From positions 1-5,854 of the forward strand of contig JABDMQ010000129.1 in assembly GCA_013001365.1 (NCBI GenBank): a stretch of DNA of 5,854 bases, given 5' to 3'. The translations under genes and the position numbers were made by a program. Each line of letters opens with the position of its first letter. Position 1 is the first letter of the stretch. The notes below the pieces were generated by a model that saw only the letters and a program-made list of their open reading frames with translations, searched no databases and was not told where the DNA came from. Shown here one piece after another: positions 1 to 5,854 of the stretch. This DNA comes from Flavobacteriaceae bacterium. GTDB lineage: Bacteria; Bacteroidota; Bacteroidia; Flavobacteriales; Flavobacteriaceae.

Positions 1-1204
1 CAATTGGAATATCCGGATCCTGGTAGGCACGTTCTGTTGTTAAGCTGTTGATGTAGCCATAACCGCCTTCGTATTCTCCAAGAATATGAGTGCCGCCTGC
101 CCATTGTTCCCATAACTGTATGGTCCCTTGTATAACGCCAGCATTGTCAGCAATGAATTGTCGAGCATCTAGAGCACTTGGATAAGGGTTTCCGACCAAA
201 GATGTGACAAGGGTGGTGTCCTTTACGCTTTCACCACCATTTGTAGCTTCATATATGTTGGTTACATCGTCTGCCTCAATCAAGATGGTTCCATTATTGG
301 GCTTGCCTTCGAAAATATATCCTTGTTCTGTAATATCCATGTCTGGATTGGAGTCGTATCCTGTACCCTTATGGATATAGCCAATTCCCGGTTCTATTGG
401 ACTAGTTGGCGTTAAGGCTACCCAATCCCAGTAGGTCAAACCGTTCTGGTAACTGTATAACCATCTATTGCTCAGTAGACCCTCGTCGCCATCGAAGTTA
501 GAAGTGAATGCCAAGGCATCGCCGTCAGCGTCCTTAAGCATATCAATCCTGAAAGGCGTGTTGTTAGTATTATTTGTTGGTCCATTGTTGTCCGACAATG
601 TAGTTGCTCCAAGTGTCCCTACTGGTGATGACCAGTAATTGTACCAATATATGTTTGTATTGCCTTCTTGACGTCTTAGTATTTTTCCTGTTGCGGAGGT
701 GACAAGGTCACTATGTTCCGTTTGTACCAATTGTGAATCGTCTTCAAGGTCGAGGGCTCCATTGAGTTCTAGAAGCCATGAATTATTGATTTCATTTTCA
801 CCACTAACTGACAAGGTTTTGTCCGTATCAATGAACATTCCTAATTGCGTATGAGACTCGTTGGTCGTAACGTTATCCTTAATATGAACGATACTCCAAT
901 CCTTGTTATTAGCAACATCCTCGATGTCCCAGACATCGCCATGTAGCCATGTGGTCTCTGTGGTCCATGGACCATCTATGATGGTTTCGTATGGCATTGG
1001 AGCCGATTGGTTTTGTATTGTAGTGATGTTGTGCAAGGTCAAATCCCTTGATTTTGATGATCCGTCAATGGTTTTCCCTTCTTTAATATGTGTAAATGGG
1101 AAATATGCCTCTAATTCTGTCCAATCGATCCTGTTTGAGGTCGTGTGGTCAATAATGTCCTTATCAATCAAGTTTCCTCTAACGTAAGTTCCGTTTTCTA
1201 AAAT
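1..1204 (-). other. Flavobacteriia-type C-terminal module before a presumed sorting domain (residues 1551-1951, incomplete)
   Basis: This region carries motifs I associate with the C-terminal part of many Flavobacteriia surface proteins: APMPYETIIDGPWTTETTW (about 1000-950), HGDVWDIEDVANNKDW, LELNGALDLEDDSQLVQTE, GKILRRQEGNTNIYWYNYW (about 690-635), SSPVG, and near the low end LVGNPYPSALDA (199-164) followed by GTIQLWEQW. In that group the module precedes a type IX secretion C-terminal domain. That domain, and the stop codon, are not in the window, so secretion by this route is inferred. The final codon in view encodes isoleucine at 4-2. No enzyme motif is seen. Confidence 0.75.
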
Positions 1205-4200
1205 TTCTTGATAGACCATTTGCTGAACTTGCTCGTCCGTCAATGCGGTATTGAATACTCGGACTTCATCAATTTCACCAGGAAAATAGGAGTTGCCTGG
1301 AGTGGTGATAGCTCGCCTTCCTATTTCGAAGTTGCCATTACCATTAAAATGAGAAGTAATGGTTTCACCCGTAAAATCGGTACCTACTGGCCCTGATGTC
1401 AAACCATTGCTGTACATTTTCACCTCACCAGAGATTCCTGAAAAGCTCACGGCAATATGATGCCATTCTCCATAATTAACCGGAATGGCTCCGACGGTAG
1501 TGAAGCCAGTCGATCTTTTGAAGGAAAAGTTAATGCTGTTGCCCGATACAACTGTTATTTGAAATACCCCACTGTTGCTTAATACGTACTTTGTATCTGT
1601 AGCACCCATATTGGATGGATCGATCTTGATCCAAGCCATGGCCGTTACTTCTTGTGCCCCGATCAAGAACTCAGATGTTGACAGATAATCGTCTACACCA
1701 TCAAAGTCAATGGTGGCAGAACCAAAGTCGATAAAATCTCTATAATCAAGATCACCTCCTGAGGCAAGGTCATTATCGGCATCTGGCAGGACACTGAGGT
1801 CAGTTGGGTCATCGATTTCGTCATTCACATCCTGAGAATCGTTTAAATTGCCTCCTTCAAAGGCATCATCGAGACCGTCAGAATCTGTATCAGTTCCCGA
1901 AGTGACATTAGCCATACCATTTTCATGAATATCTGGAGTACCGTCATTATCGGTATCCGTATCGAGGAAATCGACTTCATCTGTCCCATCTGTATTTACT
2001 GGTGTAAGTCCTGTACCATAATTATCCCAAAGACCAATTTCTGAACCAGAGCTGTTAACAGAGGCACTTGGTGCAGAATAACCTGCAGTTGTTTGAGCTT
2101 CTACATTATCCGGTATACCATCATCATCACTATCGATATCAAGATGGTCGTTTATTAAATCAGTGTCAAAATCTCTTACTTGAGACCCCTGAACTTCAAA
2201 CCTAAAATCATCCCAAATAGCAAAATCCTCCGGGGAAGATGCAGGATCGGTATCATAGAAGTAAATTCTAACAGTATAGGTTTGATTTGGATACATAATA
2301 TAATCGGCCGATAAGTGTTGCCAGAAGATGTAGGATCCGGTATCATTAAAAATATATTCGTCTTGGTTAACCGTTGTTGAAGATGTAAATCCATCATCAG
2401 AAATGGCGACCGCTACATGATAGGAATCTCCATCAGTTCCGCCATTCCAGCCATTTCGTAATAGAAGAATGGATGGGTCTAAGACAGTATTTGCAACCGT
2501 TACCTCATACTCAATATAATGATCATTAGCTAGTGCTTCAGCATAAGTATTAGACGTTATGTTCCTTACTTTAACAAATGATGATTCAACAGTAAAATCT
2601 AGGCTTCCATAGCTTTCATCCGCAAAACTGGACATGAACCAGCCATCTACTGTAAACCAAATATTATCCATATTGATATTTGTACCCGTAGTATTATGCG
2701 ACCATCCAAATCCACCGCTTGTTTGTGCATTGGCTTCGTCAACATCCAGGATACCATCATTATCATCATCTATATCGCAGGCATCATTTATACCGTCGCC
2801 GTCAGAATCAATACTTGGTGCATCAACACATTTGGCAATGTATCCAAAATTGTTGTTACAACTCGTTTCGTCTATCGATGAGAAAGATATCGGCAATTCA
2901 CTATTTGAGGTTAATACAGAACCATTAGGCAGTGTACTTTCATCAATAATTGCAATATAAGATGCAGAAGCTATTGCATCATAATTTACCTGTAGTAATG
3001 CTGCTCTTGAAGGGTCGTTATCATAAGACACAGCCTCTCTTTCATCGCTTCCACTTAAGTATTTAAAGATAAATGCGATGCTGTTATCAGAAATCCATCC
3101 GGAACGATTGACTATACTTTGTACTAAGGTTGAAAGATCGGGAGTATCGAAAGGGTTATTAAGCGTCCAATCACCTATATTAGACCATGAAATTTTATTT
3201 GTATCGTCAAACCTGTTTAGAATATCATTGTCAATTCCATTAAAGGTTACTGGATTGTCGGAATCCTGCACACTGATCTCGTAATTCATGGAACCTGCAG
3301 AATTACTGGCATTAGCTATAAAAGTTAAGGTTGCACTATTAATTGTTGCATTTTTAGGTATGGTAATATTATTGATACGGACGCCCGTGTATGGATCTTC
3401 ATCTTCAAAATCAAGGCCTACATCATACAGAATTTGGCTATCGTTGTTAAATTGTGTGCCATCGTCTGTATCGGTATCAACTCGTTTTGAAAAGGATTGA
3501 TTCGTTAGAATTATTGGAGTCACACTGAATAGGTAATCCCCTTCGGCATTTGTTGTTGTAGATTGCACGATACTTTCTTCTCCATCTATAATACCGTTAG
3601 CATTGGTGTCTTGATAAAGGTTAATAGTTACACCGGATTGGGGGTTTTCAGCAGCATCATAATTACCGTCTTGGTTCAGGTCAATAAATACGCTCCCGTA
3701 AATTGAATTTGTTCCTGAAACAGGTAAGCAAGCTAAACTAGAATCGAATGAGTCTCTAAAATCCAGATCGCCACCAGAAGCAAGGTCGCCATCAGAATCC
3801 GGTAAAATGGAAGCAGATGGGTCGTCTATTTCATCATTAACATCTAATGGATCGTTCAGGTTTCCACCTTCAAAGTTGTTATCCAATCCATCTGAATCGG
3901 TATCTGTTCCCAAAATGGCATTGGCCATACCATTTTCCTGGATGTCTGGTGTACCATCATTGTCAGAATCTGTATCGAGAACATCTGTTAAGTCTGTTCC
4001 ATCTGTATTTTCAACTACCAATCCATTGCCATAGTTATCCCAAAGCCCAATGAAGGCTCCTGAAGTATTAATGGTGCCACTAGGTGCAGTATAACCTATA
4101 GTAGGTTGTGCTTCAACATTATCAGGGATACCATCGTTGTCACTGTCAAGATCTAATTGATTATAAATTGAGTCACCATCGGAGTCTAAAGGTGCCGTGC

Positions 4201-5854
4201 ATTTTTCCGCCACGAGATAGAAATTATCAAAATTTGCTGTATTTGGGTAATTGGTCAGGTTATAGAAATAGATTCTAAACGAGTAGGATGTTGCTGGCTT
4301 TAAGAAATATCCTGTATTTTCAAAATCGACATAGAATTGACTCAATATTCCGGTTTCATCTACATAGAAATCCTGAAGCAGGACTTCGCTCGTTGCAAAA
4401 TTGTCATCTGAAACGACGACTCCCATATTATATTGGAAATTTAGAGCAGTACCTGCTGGTTTTCGGTATCGCATCCTGCTAAAACGAGCTGCTTCTATGC
4501 CTGCCTGTGTCGTGAAATCATATTGGGTATAGTCGCCATCTGCTATGGCCTCCCCAAGAGTTAATGTTTGAGCATTGCTTATTCTTATATAACTTGAAGA
4601 TGTATCCAGTGTAATACCTGTTCCTTGAGTGTAGTCTTGAACAGATGCCACAATTGTTGAGTCATCGATTAAGCCTTCATTCCTATTGGAAGGATTGTCC
4701 ATGATCCAGTTACATATAAAATTATTTACTAGTGCTGGACATTCGTATTCGTCTAAATCCAAGATCCCATCATTATCATCATCCACATCTTGAGAATCAA
4801 AGATTCCATCCTGATCGGTATCGACTGTCGACGGACAACTACAGCTATTTATTGAGTAAAATGTTGAAGGTGAGTTCTGGTTGTTGAATTCGGTCAGGAT
4901 CCAATCTGAAGACCTAATGGTATTAATTGCTCTAGGCTCATCTAGGATTCCGTTGGTGAAGTACCATACGCCATCATCATCTGCTCCAAGGCCACTATTG
5001 CTCGAGTCGCTATTGTCTGTATTTGGTTGTGAGAACGTTGGTGGTCCACCCATAACCCCGTTGGCATAGTTAGTTACTCTTTGCTCAACGCCATTAATAT
5101 ATACCTTGAGATCTGAATTCGTGTAGTTTATGGTTCCTGTTACATAATACCAGTCTCCGGTGCCAATAGCGTTGTCTGATCGGGCAGTATAGAACCAATC
5201 GAAATCATCGGCTCTTCCTCCAATTTCCGGCTGGTTATTGACCAATGCCAATTGAGCTCTCGAATCTGGAGTTGGAGCTGGTTGTCCAGTTCCTATAGCA
5301 ATCAAATGTGCATCAGAGTTTATTATATCTGCATTTACCCAAGCCGACAAGGTAGCACCTGTTGTATTTTTTAATAATGGAGTGGCCCCGTATAGAATTC
5401 TGTCCGTCGGACCATTGAATTGTCGGCCGTTTGCAATCTTGGCATTTGCCCCTGTTGAACCGTCATTTGTTCCATCGACAATATTTCCAGATGCATCTGA
5501 AAAGTCATTGTTCAAATGCCAAACGGCCTCATAATCGGAAGACCAAACAGCAGTGCTTGATTGATCTGTTGTTATTGCGGAATTTCCAAACTCCATTTCA
5601 ATGACTGTTGCTGAGGTTGCAGATAAAGCTGGAATACGAACCCAAGCAATAAGTCTACCACTTGATTCATCATAAGATTCGAGTTCATGATCCAATACAG
5701 AGAAACAATTCATTGTAAATCGAAAATCGTATCCGTTAATATTGTCCATTGAGCCACCATTGCTAATGTTTCTCAATGAAGTATCTGTTATATCAATTAA
5801 CATTGGAAAATTGATAAGGTCTGAACTGCCTGCAACTTTTGTATGGTCTACGGT
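1..5854 (-). CDS. Giant multidomain secreted surface protein (DUF2341, LamG, TSP3, SdrD-B modules), partial at both ends
   Basis: One minus-strand frame is open across the whole window: 1951 complete codons from 5854 down to 2, with no stop found when read by hand. The order is DUF2341-like, LamG, TSP3, domain X1, TSP3 array, SdrD-B with an inserted DNRLRE-like domain, TSP3, domain X2, TSP3 array, LamG, and a flavobacterial C-terminal module. I see no transmembrane segment and no catalytic motif of an enzyme. The signal peptide must lie beyond 5854 and the C-terminal sorting domain and stop beyond position 1. Proteins of this make-up in Bacteroidota are typically exported by the Sec system and then the type IX secretion system. 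Inferred role: calcium-dependent surface adhesin or polymer-binding protein. The module composition is clear from motifs; the biological role and the true full length are not visible. Confidence 0.95.
1205..1714 (-). other. LamG / concanavalin A-like domain 2 (about residues 1381-1550)
   Basis: This is a textbook LamG-3 module. It begins with IDFDGVDDYLSTSEF, continues with VTAMAWIKID, then GEWHHIAVSFSG with VKMYSNGL, and ends with GEIDEVRVFNTALTDEQVQQ. The F-D-G-x-D-D-Y, A-W-I-K, W-H-H-I-A-V, Y-x-N-G and G-x-I-D-E-V-R-V-x-x-x-A-L-T motifs are all present. It fits the family consensus better than LamG 1, so the two are probably separate acquisitions and not part of the internal duplication. 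A glycan- or protein-binding role is inferred. Confidence 0.92.
1736..2173 (-). repeat. Long TSP3-like calcium array 2 (residues 1228-1373)
   Basis: This array has 146 residues. Motifs in order are DFDTDLINDHLD, DSDDDGIPDNVEAQ, the linker with IGLWDNYGTGL, VNTDGTDEVDFLDTDTDND, GTPDIHENG, GTDTDSDGLDDAFEGG, DVNDEIDDP and DADNDLASGGDLDYRD. It matches array 1 almost motif for motif, with one extra residue after the D-D-P. The first motif is weaker than canonical because it lacks the glycine after the aspartate triad. It probably acts as a calcium-dependent rigid spacer between X2 and LamG 2. Confidence 0.88.
2192..2734 (-). other. Unnamed beta-rich domain X2, paralogue of X1 (residues 1041-1221)
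   Basis: The family is not recognised. The segment has about 181 residues, the same length as X1, and the same neighbours: a short calcium repeat before and a long array after. Landmarks shared with X1 are SSFVKVRNITSN (X1: SSYIRISNAQT), a D-H-Y-I-E-Y-E-V strand, AVAISDDGFTSST, YTVRIYFYDTD and IWDDFRFEV. Outside these patches the two differ greatly. X2 lacks the three cysteines of X1 and has extra tryptophans and glycines (WSHNTTG, NGWNGGTDG). A ligand-binding beta-sandwich is inferred. Confidence 0.58.
2735..2812 (-). repeat. Short TSP3-like calcium repeat 2 (residues 1015-1040)
   Basis: The segment reads DSDGDGINDACDIDDDNDGI followed by LDVDE. It has two thrombospondin type 3-like motifs, and the first contains the D-A-C-D variant with cysteine 1026, as in true thrombospondin repeats. 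It corresponds to the repeat at 4831-4748 and opens the second copy of the duplicated block. Cysteine 1026 is the last cysteine in the window; the remaining 925 residues contain none that I could see. Confidence 0.87.
2828..2980 (-). other. SdrD-B-like domain, C-terminal half (residues 959-1009)
   Basis: The stretch ASYIAIIDESTLPNGSVLTS followed by NNNFGYIAKC matches the end of an SdrD-B-like domain: Y-x-V-x-I-D-x-S-T-L-P-x-G-x-x-L-T, then N-x-x-F-G-Y. Together with the half at 3721-3515 it gives about 120 residues, the normal size for this domain. Cysteines 999 and 1009 flank the final N-F-G-Y strand. It leads straight into the second short calcium repeat. Confidence 0.75.
2981..3493 (-). 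other. DNRLRE-like beta domain inserted in the SdrD-B-like fold (residues 788-958)
   Basis: The segment opens with VDTDTDDGTQF and ILYDVGLDFEDED, then has GVRINNITIPKNATINSATL, a strand region with NYEISVQDSDNPVTF, ISWSNIGDWTLNNPFDTPDL, VQSIVNRSGWISDNSIAFIF, and ends with EREAVSYDNDPSRAALLQVN. The order I-P-x-x-A-T-I-x-x-A-x-L, V/I-x-W, T-P-D-L, G-W-x-x-x-N, S-Y-D and L-x-V-x-Y is that of a widespread extracellular beta-sandwich resembling DNRLRE and related carbohydrate-binding domains. I cannot assign it to one named family. No catalytic residues are evident, so a binding or structural role is inferred. Confidence 0.65.
3515..3721 (-). other. SdrD-B-like domain, N-terminal half (residues 712-780)
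   Basis: The stretch GSVFIDLNQDGNYDAAEN, then GVTINLYQDTNANGIIDGEE, then TTTNAEGDYLFSVTP is the classic first part of an SdrD-B (Cna-B-related) domain: G-x-V-F-x-D-x-N-x-D-G, G-V-x-V-x-L-Y, and T-x-x-x-G-x-Y-x-F. The domain is an extracellular beta-sandwich that often binds calcium through its D-x-N-x-D-G loop. The usual continuation (G-x-Y-x-V-x-V-D) does not come next. It appears about 178 residues later at 2980-2828, after an inserted domain. Confidence 0.85.
3752..4186 (-). repeat. Long TSP3-like calcium array 1 (residues 557-701)
   Basis: This array has 145 residues. Motifs in order are DSDGDSIYNQLD, DSDNDGIPDNVEAQ, then a glycine-tryptophan linker with IGLWDNYGNGL, then NTDGTD, DTDSDNDGTPDIQENG, GTDTDSDGLDNNFEGG, DVNDEIDDP, and DSDGDLASGGDLDFRD. 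The D-x-D-x-D-G pattern is calcium-binding, and such arrays are predicted to be stiff spacers when loaded with calcium. It is about 72% identical by hand alignment to array 2 at 2173-1736, with one single-residue length difference. Confidence 0.88.
4199..4741 (-). other. Unnamed beta-rich domain X1 (residues 372-552)
   Basis: I do not recognise a named family. The segment runs from cysteine 372 to cysteine 552, with another cysteine at 381, and sits between two calcium repeats. It has alternating hydrophobic strand-like stretches such as SSSYIRISNAQTL, GDYTQYDFTT, GVVVSDDNFATSE, TSYSFRIYFYN and FDNFYLVAE, as expected of a beta-sandwich of about 180 residues. Domain X2 at 2734-2192 has the same landmarks at matching places (SDD-x-F, RIYFY, final D-x-F), so the two are paralogous. 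A carbohydrate-binding jelly roll is a reasonable guess, but no binding residues can be assigned. Confidence 0.6.
4748..4831 (-). repeat. Short TSP3-like calcium repeat 1 (residues 342-369)
   Basis: The segment contains DTDQDGIFDSQD followed by DDDNDGILDLDE. These are two consecutive thrombospondin type 3-like motifs of the form D-x-D-x-D-G-I-x-D, where the spaced aspartates coordinate calcium. It is preceded by a C-S-C pair (residues 338 and 340) that closes LamG 1, and is followed at once by cysteine 372 of domain X1. It opens the first copy of a duplicated block of about 360 residues. Confidence 0.85.
4885..5540 (-). other. LamG / concanavalin A-like domain 1 (about residues 106-324)
   Basis: This is a jelly-roll module of the LamG-3 type. 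Diagnostic parts are AVWHLNNDFSDASGN near residue 110, the strand ATLSAWVNAD, the stretch TGDWYYVTGTINY followed by LKVYINGVEQ, and the closing strand GILDEPRAINTIRSSDW around residue 303. This is the usual W-H-L, weak D-S-G-N, A-W-V, Y-I-N-G and D-E-x-R order of the family. Such domains bind carbohydrate or protein ligands; no ligand can be read from the sequence. It follows the DUF2341-like domain directly, a common pairing. Confidence 0.82.
5580..5854 (-). other. DUF2341-like domain (residues 1-92)
   Basis: The segment shows the DUF2341 pattern in order: DLINFPMLIDITDTSLR near residues 12-28, then NGYDFRFT, then LDHELESYDESSGRLIAWVR, closing with a run of hydrophobic residues and EFGNS. 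In this family the domain is commonly followed directly by a LamG domain, as here. Its function is not established; it is found in extracellular multidomain proteins. The family usually starts a few residues before the window edge, so the domain is nearly complete and the signal peptide may lie shortly upstream of 5854. A cysteine at residue 50 sits in the turn before LDHELE. Confidence 0.8.

Larger units (their letters stand above)
1736..2812 (-). repeat. Duplicated block, copy 2 (short TSP3 - X2 - long TSP3 array; residues 1015-1373)
   Basis: This is the second copy of the block, 359 residues long, followed by LamG 2. The short repeat and long array align with copy 1 motif by motif. X2 aligns with X1 only in scattered patches, and the cysteines of X1 are missing. 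Confidence 0.8.
3752..4831 (-). repeat. Duplicated block, copy 1 (short TSP3 - X1 - long TSP3 array; residues 342-701)
   Basis: This composite of 360 residues has the same three parts, in the same order and of almost the same lengths, as the block at 2812-1736. The copies start 673 residues (2019 bases) apart and are separated by the SdrD-B-like domain with its insert. The pattern indicates an old internal duplication of the whole block. The array portion remains about 72% identical, while the X portion has diverged strongly. Confidence 0.8.

Noticed and set aside
903..1396. Short plus-strand open frames, such as 903-1187 and 1208-1396
   Set aside because: They are antisense to the C-terminal module and LamG 2 of the long gene, whose motifs are unambiguous. 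The translations resemble no family and have no ribosome-binding context.
2176..2397. Minus-strand frame of 73 residues
   Set aside because: It lies in a different minus frame inside the X2 coding region and is a shadow of the long gene.
2745..2775. ATC-type triplet runs (also near 2120 and 4770) that look like microsatellites
   Set aside because: They are the reverse complement of consecutive aspartate codons in calcium motifs and are too short and imperfect for a simple-repeat locus.
2981..3493. Possible enzyme domain within the SdrD-B-like region
   Set aside because: The motifs are those of a beta-sandwich with a T-P-D-L and G-W-x-x-x-N pattern; no catalytic signature is present.
1736..4186. 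Recurring DNA similarity that might suggest a CRISPR array or mobile-element repeats
   Set aside because: The similarity is in-frame protein repeat structure about 2 kb apart. There are no short regularly spaced identical repeats, terminal inverted repeats or transposase.
2634..5069. Overlapping plus-strand frames with His/Tyr-rich or Ser-rich translations over the calcium-repeat DNA
   Set aside because: The bias arises from reading aspartate codons (GAT, GAC) backwards as ATC and GTC or in shifted frames. It is not a real low-complexity protein.
1..5854. Promoter, terminator or intergenic regulatory sites
   Set aside because: The whole window is coding in one frame, so there is no intergenic DNA in which such sites could be supported.

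Overview
The window is the interior of one very large protein-coding gene on the minus strand. Read by eye from 5854 down to 2, a single frame stays open for 1951 sense codons with no stop. It has no start codon and no stop codon inside the window, so both ends of the gene lie outside. Residue numbers below count from the codon at 5854-5852 as residue 1. Short open frames on the plus strand and in the other minus frames are shadows of this gene.

The content points to a member of the Bacteroidota, most likely a marine or environmental Flavobacteriia. The reasons are the moderately AT-rich codon use, aspartate-rich thrombospondin type 3-like calcium repeats with the linker style of flavobacterial giant surface proteins, SdrD-B-like and LamG modules, and a C-terminal module with the motifs YNYWSSPV and LVGNPYPSALDA, which usually precedes a type IX secretion sorting domain in this group. 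The genus cannot be told from the window.

Layout from the protein N-terminus (high coordinates) to the C-terminus (low coordinates): a DUF2341-like domain (5854-5580); a first LamG/concanavalin A-like domain (5540-4885); a short calcium repeat (4831-4748); an unnamed beta-rich domain, X1 (4741-4199); a long calcium-repeat array (4186-3752); the first half of an SdrD-B-like domain (3721-3515); an inserted DNRLRE-like beta domain (3493-2981); the second half of the SdrD-B-like domain (2980-2828); a second short calcium repeat (2812-2735); a second unnamed domain, X2, related to X1 (2734-2192); a second long calcium array (2173-1736); a second LamG domain (1714-1205); and a Flavobacteriia-type C-terminal module (1204-1). 

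The parts read as a secreted, calcium-stiffened stalk carrying several potential glycan- or protein-binding beta-sandwich domains, probably displayed on the cell surface for adhesion or polymer binding. That role is inferred from architecture. The two most notable structural points are a duplicated block of about 360 residues whose calcium arrays stay about 72% identical while the enclosed X domains have diverged strongly, and a whole beta domain that seems to be inserted inside an SdrD-B-like fold. No RNA gene, mobile element, CRISPR array, promoter or terminator is visible.
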